DNA from: Zygnema cylindricum
Taxonomy: Eukaryota; Streptophyta; Zygnematophyceae; Zygnematales; Zygnemataceae
Length of the DNA stretch: 36,278 nucleotides
Direction: 5' to 3'
Assembly: GCA_037447655.1 (NCBI GenBank)
Contig: JBBHKE010000280.1
Coordinates: 1-36,278 of the forward strand
A model generated the notes under the pieces. It worked only from the letters and a program-made list of their open reading frames with translations, ran no database searches and was not told the DNA's origin. Below, in pieces: positions 27,188-36,278 of the stretch. The position numbers and the translations under genes were made by a program. How positions within the stretch are numbered: position 1 is the first letter of the stretch; the number at the start of each line of letters is the position of its first letter.

Positions 27188-28111
27188 TTATCGGTTCAAT
27201 TCCTTGTTACCAGATTTGGTTTCGAAAAGATCAAACCGGATTGCTGAAATGGTTTTCTTCATTAACAAAGTGGAGAAAGCCTTATCCACTCGTCGCCCGA
27301 GTTTTGCCACCTGTGATAATCTGTCCTTGTATTTCTCTTCCCACCGCTTAGAAATGGAGAATTGGCAGATCTCTTCCGAAATATCTGTGGAACTGTCAAA
27401 CGGTTCCGCCGGAGAGGATGTAGTATACACTGGGTAGCAACTAGACACCGAAAAATTTGTCTTTCCTCGGTTCCATAAATCCAAAGAGACCACTTCTTTG
27501 GTCATTTCAGGGTTCTTGAGGTCCCCAGCTGTACATTGTTCTTTCCACACACTTAAGTTCATATTTAGCCGTGTCCAAGTCGCCATCCCCAACAGAATCT
27601 CAAATTGAGTCCCTTCAACCACTAAGAAAGGGAGTTCAATTTTCACCCGCTGGCCAGCGTCATCTGAGAATTCAATTTCCATGGCTTTGATAATGCCATG
27701 GACAGGTTGACTGCCTCTGCTTAAAGTACTCAGACAGATGTTGCTTGGGCAAATTTCTGGCCAGAGTTCTTCGCGCATTTTCTGTCGCGCGGAGGTTGTG
27801 ATAAGGTTGCGGAGCGCTCCGGTGTCGACCACAGCATCGTGGTATCCCCCATATCCGTTAAGCTTGAAGTTTCCCGTTTGGTTAAGTATAAGAGCCACGG
27901 ATAAGGCTTTGTAGTCCATATCTAATATAAGGGTTTTTGGATCTGTGGATAAAATGACTGTTGTTGGCGGGGTCGCCTGGTCGATTCCCCCTTTGCCAGA
28001 GTGGATCTCTTCTCCCAATGCTTGAATGAGGGTCTCTTCGGACAGGTTGTGGGATGATGTCAGTGTCTTGACGTGGGTTAGTGCGTATGGCATAAGGTGC
28101 TGGACTAGCAT
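27188..28111 (-). pseudogene. Aspartic protease and linker to the methyltransferase, block B
   Basis: A single 307-codon frame holds the retropepsin: NFKLNGYGGYHDAVVDTGAL (DTG at residues 96-98) and FEILLGMATW near residue 170. Unlike block A it runs on without a frameshift through LDLWNRGKTNF, FSISKRWEEKYKDRL and the AKLGRRVDKAFSTLL segment, ending just before methyltransferase motif I. This shows that protease and methyltransferase lay in one reading frame in the ancestor. Confidence 0.88.
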
Positions 28112-28443
28112 GACAGCAAGCTTAGAGGAAGGAAGAGGAGCTTTTGGTGAAGATGCGGGTGATTCTGGTTTCTGCGGATCCTGATCTTTTTCTTCCTTCT
28201 CGTTGCTTTTGGAGTTGGAATGTGGTACGGGCGGAGTTTGGGGAGTTTCATTTCTGGGTGTTCAGCCATGTAATTTTCAAACCAGTCCTGATTGCTTTTC
28301 TTCTCTCTTTCCAACAATTCCTTTTCCCGCTGCTGTTTCTCGCTTTGGTAATTCTCGAAACCAGGAGGCAGTTTAGGTTTGGTAGGTAGAGATAGCGGAT
28401 AAGCCGGTTTGATCCCGAGGTTAATATCACTGATAAGGATCAC
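28105..28443 (-). pseudogene. Gag-to-protease linker, block B
   Basis: It has the same Pro/Lys motif (LPTKPKLPPGFENYQSEK) and charged helix (KSNQDWFENYMAE) as block A, then a Lys/Arg-rich end. Frame and register differ slightly from the protease frame that follows. Function unknown. Confidence 0.6.
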
Positions 28444-28498
28444 CGCCCGAGGAGTAAATGATAAAGGCCCACTAGTCTTCCGGTTGTGGTCCCTCTGA

Positions 28499-29360
28499 TC
28501 ATTCTCTGCTTGTGTTTCCTTGCTCCGAGGTGGAATTGCGGAGTTGTCGACGATTATCTCCCACCCCTACATCCCAAGCTCCGCACAGGAAGGTTCTAGC
28601 ATGGTGGGCATTTGGGGGTTCCAAATCCCTGCCCATTAAATCGTCATCGTTACCACCCGTTGTGCTTTGAAGCTCAAGCTTCGCGAGGTTTTGCAACAAC
28701 TATTGTTTCTATTTTTGGAGTCGTTGTGCTGCCGTGAAAGGAGTACATCGTGAAATAAATCCCAAGCGGAGGGCAGCCAACTCTGTAGCCATTGCGGCCA
28801 GTTGCTGACTCTGTTGTTGGATGATGATTTCCGGTGTAAGCCTAGTCGGAGCCACCGGGGCTCGTTCTGGTTCTTTTTGTGTCAGCGGAACTCGGCGTCC
28901 CCAGGGATAAAGAAGTTGAAGTGGGAGAAGGTTAACGGACGTTTCTCCTTCTTCAATGAACAAGGCGAACTGCATCAATTCCTTGGGGATTCTATTCTTT
29001 TGGAAACATTGCCCCTCATTGTGTCCCATGAAACTGCAAGCTTCACACTTTGAGCCCTCGGTGGTGTATTTACTCCTTAACTCATTTGAGTTTTGCGCAT
29101 CATCGAATTTTGGGAGTTTAATTTATTGCAACTGAGCTTGTGACATTTTAACAGTTTTAGATCGGGAAGTTGGGCGGTAATTGTTCTTGGTTACCGGCGT
29201 TTTGTCTTCCGACCCTTCTCCTTGTTTCTGTTCCATCTGTTTCCTTGTCCTTTTGGCTCTTTCTTTTTTCTATTCTTTCTGCCTGAGGACAAGTTTGGGT
29301 TTTAGCTTCCGTGGGCAATGCTTCCACCCATGACCTGGTTGTTGACAATTCAAGCAATTA
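28499..29360 (-). pseudogene. Gag nucleocapsid part of block B with two zinc knuckles
   Basis: The first knuckle (around 29310-29355) reads CLNCQQPGHGWKHC and is a complete C-x2-C-x4-H-x4-C. The second (around 29015-29060) reads CEACSFMGHNEGQC, also complete. The Gln-rich segment IIIQQQSQQLAAMATELAAL follows, as in block A. The frame is broken by stops after the basic linker and at the end of the Gln-rich part. Comparison with block A dates the loss of its first Cys to the A lineage. Confidence 0.8.
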
Positions 29361-29527
29361 AAAAGAAATACTTCATTATCGGCTCCCATGGCAGGTTCGA
29401 GACCGCTGTCCGCCACCTGCTTCCCTTTAAGCTTCCACAAATCTTAAATTTCAGCTTGTTCCTCCTCACTCAAGGAGGTCTCCCCGACGAATCCTGCAAA
29501 ATTTGCGCGCGCCTTGCCGGTCACGAC

Positions 29528-30330
29528 TTACTCCCTTGCCTCGTTGTGGACAAAGTGGTCGTGCAACTTCATCGCCACCAGCCAAAAGGCCTTGGGGGAG
29601 GGATTGATGTCTTGAATTGCATGTCCAGCAATCAAACCATCCTCGGCATTCTGCCATGTTGGCACGAAGGAATTACGGACGGTGATGAAATATTTTGTTG
29701 CCATCGTCGGAAGGTCAATAGTTGGCAACTTCATTTTCTGACAAAGGCTGGAGAGTCGGTTGAAGAGAGTCTGTGGAGTATCGTTCTTCAAACAGCGTTA
29801 TTTCGTGAATTCCTTGATCGCAGACTCGTTCATCTCGGTGTAGAAAAGTCTCCAGATGTTTAGCAAAGTAGTACAAGGGTTGGGGTTGGCAACCATGGAA
29901 GGTACCGCCCGGGCCGCTTCAATGGCTTGCAGCTGGTTAACATAGGCTCTTCCTTGGGCATGTGGTTTCATGTCATATGTAAAGGTAGCAGTCACAAGTT
30001 TTGCAGCCGTTGCAGCCAAGTCAACCTCTGCTTGTAACACAGCCGCGTCAAGAGCTGGATCTGAGATCTTGATGTTGGGAGCCATCAAGAGTGGTTGTCG
30101 CTCTTTGTAATCCGCCAACGCCCCTCCAGAAAGGTGGTTGACCATCATTGGGAAAATGTATGTTTCAAAGTCATCCGGAATGGCTCCTTCCATGTAATTG
30201 TTGATCTCGGATTGTGTGAAAGATTTCCACGACAATTTGAAATCTGAAAATGCGATCCCCGAGCTATCTCTAGTAAAGATCCGGATGTCCCCAATTTCCT
30301 TATTTTCCTCTACAAAATTTGTGAACTAGG
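29528..30330 (-). pseudogene. Gag core (capsid-like) of block B
   Basis: Frame 30235-29798 has the same conserved run as block A (WKSFTQSEINNYMEGAIPDDFE, LSGGALADYKERQPLL, CTTLLNIWRLFYTEMNESAIKEF). After a frameshift the frame 29791-29528 carries on with LKNDTPQTLFNRLSSLC and ATKYFITVRN. IRIFTRDSSGIAFSDF lies just upstream, to about 30290. Block B thus keeps a nearly continuous gag core. Confidence 0.78.
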
Positions 30331-32640
30331 AATAGGAGGTCCCGGTGGGACTAACAAACTCAACAGGCGAGGTGACTCCTATGTCCTCTTCCTCGAGACC
30401 GAGACCGTCTCCTCCTCCGGTAAAAGATGTTATCTTAAGGGTGTGGATCCCCCTCCTACAGAGGAAGTACGAGCTCTTGAAATTGTTGTTGGAGGAAGGA
30501 TGTTCCCCACTGCTCCCCTATATCCTGGAGAGTAATGTTCTTCTCTGAGAACTTGCTCCACCAATGGAATGTGGTTGCGAGGTTGGTTCAAAAGAGGTCC
30601 TTGGGGAATGGATGGTGGAGGAGACCGAGACAAAGACAGCTGGGACCTTCTAGGAATAGGCGTCTGTCTCCTAATTCACCTCCTAGATGTATCAGGAGGT
30701 GAAGTTCCTGAGCTGGATGACGAAGAACGTCGGTGAGGCGGTGAGTAGGCGGGGACGTCGTGTTTGTACGGTAAAACTAGCGGATCCGGGGACCCACGAA
30801 CGGCAGCTGCGAGAGAAACGGATGGCAAAGGGCACTCTCGGGGCTGCGTGAAAGGACCCGGGGAGTGAGAGGAATGAGGAGGAGGAGAAGATGGAAGATC
30901 TGGAGATGCTCTAGGAGATGGCAAAGGAGGTGTTGAAGGCCTCAAGGGGATGTGAATCCTATTGTCCGGTCGTAGCTGCACCAACGCCTCCACAGTAGAA
31001 AACATCTCCACCGAGACCAATGTTGGCTCTCTTCGGGGAATAACTGCAAATTCAATAGGTAAATTTGCACCCAAACCCTCTCCGTTAGGCCCTATGGGTA
31101 ACTCCCCTTCCCGCAAAATAGGAGATTCCGGTCTAGGTCCCGGTGAAGTCCTTAGAGCTTGAGTAGGAGGCGGAGTTGCCTAACCTCGAGGTTGTCCTTC
31201 CGCAGAGGGACCTGTCCTCTGAGGAGGAACTACCTGTCCACTAAGAATCCCTCTTGACCTGCGTCTAGCCTCTCGAATGAGAAGCAGTTCCTGTTCAAGT
31301 GCCTCTTTCATTTCCCTTTGAAGAGCTTCTTAATCTATGGCGACGGGTCAGGCTCCGCCGTAGCCTCACTCTGCGATCGCACAATGTCAAGTAGTTTTTG
31401 GGTGCTGCTCACCACACCCGAGAGATTCGCAATCCCCAAACCCATTACCTCGCGGGCGGTGGGTCTTGAACGCCAGAACCCTTCGGAAGGTCGAACAACC
31501 GGTGCTGGTGGAGATAGGGAGGTCGAGGAGATTGAGGCGGAAGGGAAGAACGGCTCTTTTTTAGGTCGGGGAGCAAACCTGCCCATGGTGTCCCGATGAT
31601 CAAAACGATGCACTCTCTTGGGCTCTGGTAACCTTCGTTGGCTTGTCCCTTCTCCTGCTCGGGACCGAGATGTCGCCCTTCCCCTAGACGGTCTGCTGGT
31701 TGCAATGCCCAAAGATTGGGTGGGTTCATGGCATGAAGTTGAGGGCATCCCCTGTTGTTCTCGGACTGAGGTCGAAGAGCCGCTCTCGGACAAGCTGCTC
31801 AGTATCTCAACGACACCTCCCACAAGGTGTACAATCCTGGATTTGTCGGTTCTGGCTACCCACTGCACCAACTCCTTCTTAACCTTGAACTCGTGGAGGT
31901 TGTGAAGGGCTAAGATTTCTTTCCAACCTGGCCAGATCTCAGGATCCTAGTACATTTCAGCTGTCGGAGCTTTAGATCTGGTATAGCGCCCGACCTCGAG
32001 AGGATGTCCAGGGACCGCTTCCTTATGAGCCAAACCCTTCCTACGTGATTTGGGAGATATCGGTTGTTTCTCAATCTTCTCCGCGGCCCAAACCTTGGTA
32101 GCCTCGGACAATGTAGGAAAGTTCTGGGGAGAAAAGATAGGCGGAGGTCGGGGAGTGGGTTGCCTCACGGGCTGTTTTGGGGGAATCTCGGATGAATCTG
32201 CCGGAGGTATCATTCCCTTAAGAAACTTCTCTATGTTTAAAGGAGAGGTAAACGGAACTGATTCCTCGGGCACCTATGACTCTTCCTCCGGTGCAAATGT
32301 ATCCTGACTACCCTGCTCCTCAGATCCGATTTCCGGAGCAACCTTTTCTTGAGATTCTCCCCCTCCTCTCGAGTGATGGCTAACGGACAGAACTGTCGGA
32401 ACTATTGGTAAAGAGAACCCTAACTCCTTTCAATAATTGAGGGTCCCAAAATTTGAAGCTCCTATCCCCTCAAATCCGAAAGAGACATGTGGCTTTTCAG
32501 TACTGTGCTTGCCCGTTGGAAGTCCATCAAATATTCCCTCAAAACCCACTGTTTTGGTCCAAAAGATTTTGGTAGCTAACCTCGGTTGAAACGCAACCAA
32601 AGCCCCAAAAGAACTACCAAAGAGAGAACAAAGTCAGTCC
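30331..32640 (-). pseudogene. Long gag N-terminal extension of block B (Pro/Ser/Arg-rich)
   Basis: Pieces of one coding frame, broken by stops and shifts, run from about 32640. They include LFGSSFGALVAFQPRL, FEGIFDGLPTGKHSTEKPH and GFSLPIVPTVLSVSHHS (stop near 32430), then the frame 32273-31947 (ending at a TAG), DPEIWPGWKEILALHNLHEF and frame 31871-31335 with VARTDKSRIVHLVGGVVEIL and FDHRDTMGRFAP. Frame 31116-30676 has PLRPSTPPLPSPRASPD, matching block A. I know no domain for it. Its length, over 700 codons before the gag core, is unusual for gypsy gag; a separate upstream gene fused by decay is possible. Confidence 0.6.
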
Positions 32641-32999
32641 CACGCGGAATAATCAAAAAAATAAAAGAATAATAAGCTATTTCATAATTTACAATATCAC
32701 CTTGCCCTAAAAAAATATAGATAAAGATAGGATTCACAATAATTGCAAGCGAGCTTAACATACCCCCAAAAGAAACATTTTCAACAAGAGGAGACGAAAT
32801 CTCTCTCGAAGACACCGAAACAGGTAATGTCCTCCTTACTCCTCGGTTTCCTCAACCCGGAACCGGCAAGACCCCTCTCGGTATCAAAAAGCCACAAGTC
32901 CCAAATCGCCCAAAAAGGAAAGATAGTGCCAACTACCCAACCGAACTACGATTTCCACAAAGGACAAAGGCAAACCAAGATGGCAATAGGGTCACAATG
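32641..32999 (-). other. Leader region between candidate LTR and gag extension of block B
   Basis: No primer-binding site for an initiator-Met or Lys tRNA is visible. A 79-codon frame (32815-32576) has hydrophobic, membrane-like stretches, but the gag frame overlaps part of it on the same strand, so I do not treat it as a gene. The sequence is A+T-rich. Confidence 0.4.
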
Positions 33000-33441
33000 A
33001 CATAACAAACAAAGGTTTTCCAAAAGAAGATTTGTTGGAATTTCTAAGGTTTTTATCAGGAGACATTACTGAAAAGCAACCTGTCTCCTTCGGCCCCAAG
33101 TGCCTTATACATCAAAAGTTTGTCCAATCTCAAGTCCAAAAGTCAAAGTTGTGCTACGAGCCAATGAGCGGCAAGCAAGGGTACCGGAACTAACATAAGA
33201 CAAATTAATCCGTACTACTCTTGGGGCAGAAAGTTATGCACCAGACTGCGGCTAATCCGCGCCCGGAAGTTATTATTTGTTCCACTGTTACGAGACAAAG
33301 TCCTAGAAAGGACACAAAAGTACCAGACTTTGTCCTAAGGTAATTAATGGACCCAAAATCAGATGAATCTAAACTGAATTCCTACTGACTGTTGACAGCA
33401 ATATCTAGAAGACAATCCGAAATGTTCCGTGGCGCCCCACA
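33000..33441 (-). repeat. Candidate 5' LTR of block B
   Basis: On the minus strand it starts TGTGGGGCGCC at 33441 and has a TATA-like TGTATAAGG (33103-33112) about 330 bp in, followed by a G/C-rich start of transcript. It contains a repeated AGGACAAAGTC/AGGACTTTGTC pair. The right end, near 33000-33035, is not fixed: CA ends at TTCCAACA or TTATGTCA are possible. No second LTR is in the window for comparison, and no primer-binding site is recognised. Confidence 0.4.
33103..33112 (-). promoter_or_regulatory. TATA-like box in the candidate LTR
   Basis: The minus strand reads TGTATAAGGC about 330 bp inside the candidate LTR, a normal position for the U3 promoter. Confidence 0.35.
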
Positions 33442-34099
33442 ATGTACCCCCCACGAGGGCTGGTGGATACTGGTCCCAGGTAACGGCATTGTAATCTGTG
33501 GGACAGAATAACTTGGTCGTTCGACCTCCGTTACGCGCGAAATAAAGTGCGTTGCGCTCCCTTTAGATAATACAAGAATCTCGTCCGGCTAAGTGCACTC
33601 CTTCCTCTGTACCCGATGACCGTACAGGGGGGAAAGGGCCCAGAAATCCTTGGCAATATAAAAGCGTGTTTGTAAAGCACACGAGCTTGAAAGCACGCCA
33701 AATTGAGCAGCCAAGTTGGTAGGAGATGGCCACAAAAGGTAAGAAGGAATTTGGTTGAAAATGGCAGACCCTATTAAGAGAAAACGAGACAGCGGATAGG
33801 ATTGATTTGCCCACCAATTGAAAGGTCTTGAAAAATTTGTTGTTTGGAGTATCCACACGCCAAATTTGACGCTGGATTCACGGAAAAACGGTGAGAAAAC
33901 CCTAGGAGGGAGCCATGGCCGAAGCTTTTGAAAGGCCGCTGGTACCCTAGCCATTGTGATTTTTTTAGATTTTTCGCAAAAGCGACGAACCAAAGGAAAG
34001 CAGTTGCGTCAAGCTTCTTTACAAGAAGGTTGCTATTAGAGTTCTAATCTGACCCTATAGACCAATGGCATTCGTCGTTCAAAGTCTTTGAGACTTGTT
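33442..34099 (-). other. Region with one unrecognised open frame (33589-33993)
   Basis: The minus strand has a 134-codon frame. An internal Met gives MARVPAAFQKLRPWLPPRVF. The translation is rich in Phe, Leu, Pro and aromatic residues and I do not recognise it. A second frame covers part of the same bases on the same strand. It could be a first exon or chance. No splice site can be judged without transcripts. Confidence 0.25.
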
Positions 34100-34849
34100 T
34101 AGAAAAAAGAAATACATGTGGGACTATCAGCAATAGGTACAAACGGGTTCTCCACTTCTAGCAGGCCCACCTTCGGTTGACTGTCGACAACAGTAAAGCT
34201 TACACTCGCGAGACATCGCGCCAAATGATACATACACATACCCACATACGATACGGCACACAATGCGAACCGAATAGATGTACCGTAACTCCCTAAACTG
34301 AGATAGCCGTACCATTTACCGTACCGAAGTGAGTCCGTAGTCTGTGATACAAGACGAAGTCGGTCCGATTTATTTTCCTTCAAAATACTTGATTGAACGA
34401 ACTGTATTGTCTGAAATACCCACCCTGTACGATCGTCCGAGTTTCGTTAGTTGTGGAGAATGCTAAAAGGAAACTGCTGACGAATCTGAAACTTCACGGT
34501 CCCAATTGACTCCGTAATAGCGGGGTTCAACTTAATTCAACTCCTTGGAAATTATCGGCTTTAACGGTCGAAGCGTTGTCGTAAAAACGTGGTCAAGTAC
34601 AGTACACCATGAATCGTTATTAGCCTTATGTACTCTATATCAGCACCCCGAAATTTGGACATTGATACCTTAAATATAATAAATTACACTATTTATGGAC
34701 GTGGACCATAATCTGCCACGTCTCCTGGCACTAAATTAGAATGAATGACCCTAATTTTTTCTTTACACTAATAATTTCTATACGCTAATAACGATCCAAG
34801 GTGTACTGTAGCCTGAGAGTACGAAACCGCTGGTCAAACTTCCGATCAA
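34100..34849. other. Non-coding sequence, nothing recognised
   Basis: Only short shadow frames are present. The last 200 bases are A+T-rich. I see no repeat, tRNA or transposon end here. Confidence 0.4.
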
Positions 34850-35400
34850 ATGGCCGCTATGGACTCCGTTGAAATTCGCACGCAAACCGCGGCGAAAAAA
34901 GCACTCAGTCAATCGCCTTCCAACTCAATACTCATATCTGCCCAACTACCACTCCCTCACATCTGTCCCTGCTCCAACCCATTCCCAACCCATCCTGTCT
35001 GGCTAACCCACCATGTTTGTCCCAAACCCACACATCCCAACCTGCATGAAATAACTCCCAAGCCTCATCCCAACAATATTAATTAACTGCTGCCTGACAC
35101 AATTACTGGCACTGAAGATGAAGAAGATGCAGGTAGTCATTGTAGAACAAACTGAGAGGAAGCTCCACAAATGGATGAAAAAGTTTAATGTTTCGGCGGC
35201 ATATAATTTCAATCAATTCCGCTCACAAATTCGTGAATATGTAGAAATGAAATACATAAAACTGAGAGTACAGTTTTCATATCATTTGTTCCAAAAACCA
35301 AATTCGCCAAGTCCTACTTTATACACCGAAACTACACTGTTTGCAATGGAGGCATTCCAGCCGTACATCTAACATTCTATCACATTTTACACCGGGTTAA
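34850..35400 (+). other. Two short unrecognised open frames (34850-35086 and 35118-35372)
   Basis: The first begins MAAMDSVEIRTQTAAKKAL and turns into a Pro/His-rich tail. The second begins MKKMQVVIVEQTERKLHKW and is Lys/Phe-rich. They lie close together on the same strand, with no known domain in either. They may be chance frames or exon pieces; I do not claim a gene. Confidence 0.2.
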
Positions 35401-35826
35401 GACAACGAAAGTGATACGATCTAGTCACGCCACCATTTGCTGGCGGCTATCGCGGTCCGATTAGTGACGGCACCGTGAATTGACTTCATCGGTCCGTGGT
35501 CCTGCCGAATTTCCGACGCCCATGACATACTCACGCATTTCCGGGTATCGCGTCCTGCGGAATGAACCGCAACCCCAACTTCACTGTCACACTAATTGCT
35601 AAGTACTGAACCCAACTCAACCAAAAAATAGCTTGTCCCGAACAGCTCTCTACAGCTGAGGCATAAAGAGGACTAAAGCTTTATAAAAACAACAATAACA
35701 TTACTTAGGTGAGTGATCCATAAAGAGCCACGTGGAAAAACATGAGTTAGTGTAGTTTATACTAATTCCACTTCAACGCTAGCGATCCACTAACTCTAAT
35801 GGCCATGTCAATAATATATCACTATG

Positions 35827-36278
35827 CACTACAAGAATGTCGATGCCCAATATTGTAAACAACCTATTAGATTAATTTCGGCCCAATTTTGATTAGATCA
35901 GTAAGTGGAAGGTGAGTGCCTCAATAAATTGCATTACCGACGTCACAATACACACCGTGTGTCGCTTTTACTGTTACAGTTTTTTTTTTACCACTTAAAT
36001 CAACTCTTATCCTATCTTTATTTGGAGACCACCGGATTAGAAAATAAGAATTCTTAGCTTTTCATCAAACATTGGGTTAATAATCCAACGGATCAAAAAT
36101 CCGACAAGTGTGCACGGGGAAAAACAACTTCACAAGGCCGATAAAAACATTGACACTAAAAGCGATACACAGCATACTACAGAAATGTGGAGTTACAAAC
36201 ATTATAAACAATCTGTTAGATGTTCTGTCCATTTTCAAAAAACACGAAGAAGCTTACACAAACTAATTGGAATTGTAT
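35827..36278 (+). mobile_element. Possible 5' end of a CACTA (En/Spm-like) transposon, running out of the window
   Basis: CACTACAAGAATG at 35827 matches the CACTACAAGAA terminus typical of plant CACTA elements over 11 bases. A subterminal motif, ATTGTAAACAACCTATTAGAT at about 35852, recurs in near-identical form (ATTATAAACAATCTGTTAGAT) at about 36200. CACTA elements carry such repeated subterminal motifs. The other end and the 3-bp target duplication lie outside, so this is a lead, not a proof. Confidence 0.35.

Larger units (their letters stand above)
26480..33441 (-). mobile_element. Block B: second, diverged gag-protease-methyltransferase block, no reverse transcriptase
   Basis: Read on the minus strand it runs from a candidate 5' LTR through a long gag extension, gag core, zinc knuckles, protease and a methyltransferase that breaks off before motif IX. 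Protein segments are visibly alike to block A but with many differences, so this is not a recent duplicate. Reverse transcriptase, RNase H and integrase are absent. Its right-hand partner is block A's gag, joined near 26480. Confidence 0.85.

Noticed and set aside
32576-32815. Small membrane protein gene on the minus strand
   Set aside because: It lies in an A+T-rich leader, overlaps the coding frame of the gag extension on the same strand and has no recognisable relatives.
26480-33441. Block B as an older element into which a complete block A was inserted
   Set aside because: Block A lacks its own 5' LTR and gag start, and the rest of block B's pol is not found beyond block A.

Overview
The window is transposon-dense nuclear DNA from a eukaryote. 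It holds copia and Ty3/gypsy retrotransposon remains, three tRNA-like repeats, a hAT-type non-autonomous element and a large minisatellite. I see no confident host protein gene. The green lineage fits best. The most telling feature is a cytosine-5 DNA methyltransferase (DNMT) domain inside a Ty3/gypsy pol; from memory, captured DNMTs have been reported in charophyte and dinoflagellate retrotransposons. A charophyte alga is my best guess, not a proven assignment.

Layout from left to right. (1) 1-4471, plus strand: a dead Ty1/copia element, entered inside its gag/protease and ending in a 3' LTR. Stops, frameshifts, a 165-168 bp internal duplication and lost catalytic acids show it is dead. (2) 4497-5376: three head-to-tail units of about 300 bp, each with a tRNA-like core. 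(3) 5709-17408: about 10.8 kb of a 9-bp minisatellite (consensus GAGGCTTRT), interrupted at 6001-6881 by a hAT-like MITE with 13-bp perfect terminal repeats and an 8-bp target duplication. (4) 17409-26480, minus strand: Ty3/gypsy block A, in the order gag, protease, DNMT, reverse transcriptase, RNase H, integrase. It ends at a polypurine tract and about 20 bp of possible LTR before the minisatellite. (5) About 26480-33441, minus strand: block B, a diverged second copy of gag, protease and DNMT from a related element. It is cut inside the DNMT and joined directly to the middle of block A's gag. A candidate 5' LTR lies at 33000-33441. (6) 33442-36278: sequence without recognisable genes, with a possible CACTA-type terminus at 35827.

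The biological centre is the DNMT-bearing retrotransposon. The DNMT lies in the pol order between protease and reverse transcriptase, so the element would have made its own methyltransferase as part of its polyprotein. Both copies are degenerate (stops, frameshifts, changed motif I), so any activity belongs to the ancestral element or to intact relatives. The neighbouring minisatellite consensus has no CG or CHG site on either strand, so only CHH methylation could act on it. The copia element lost key residues by changes that all read as G-to-A or C-to-T, as expected from deamination of methylated cytosine.
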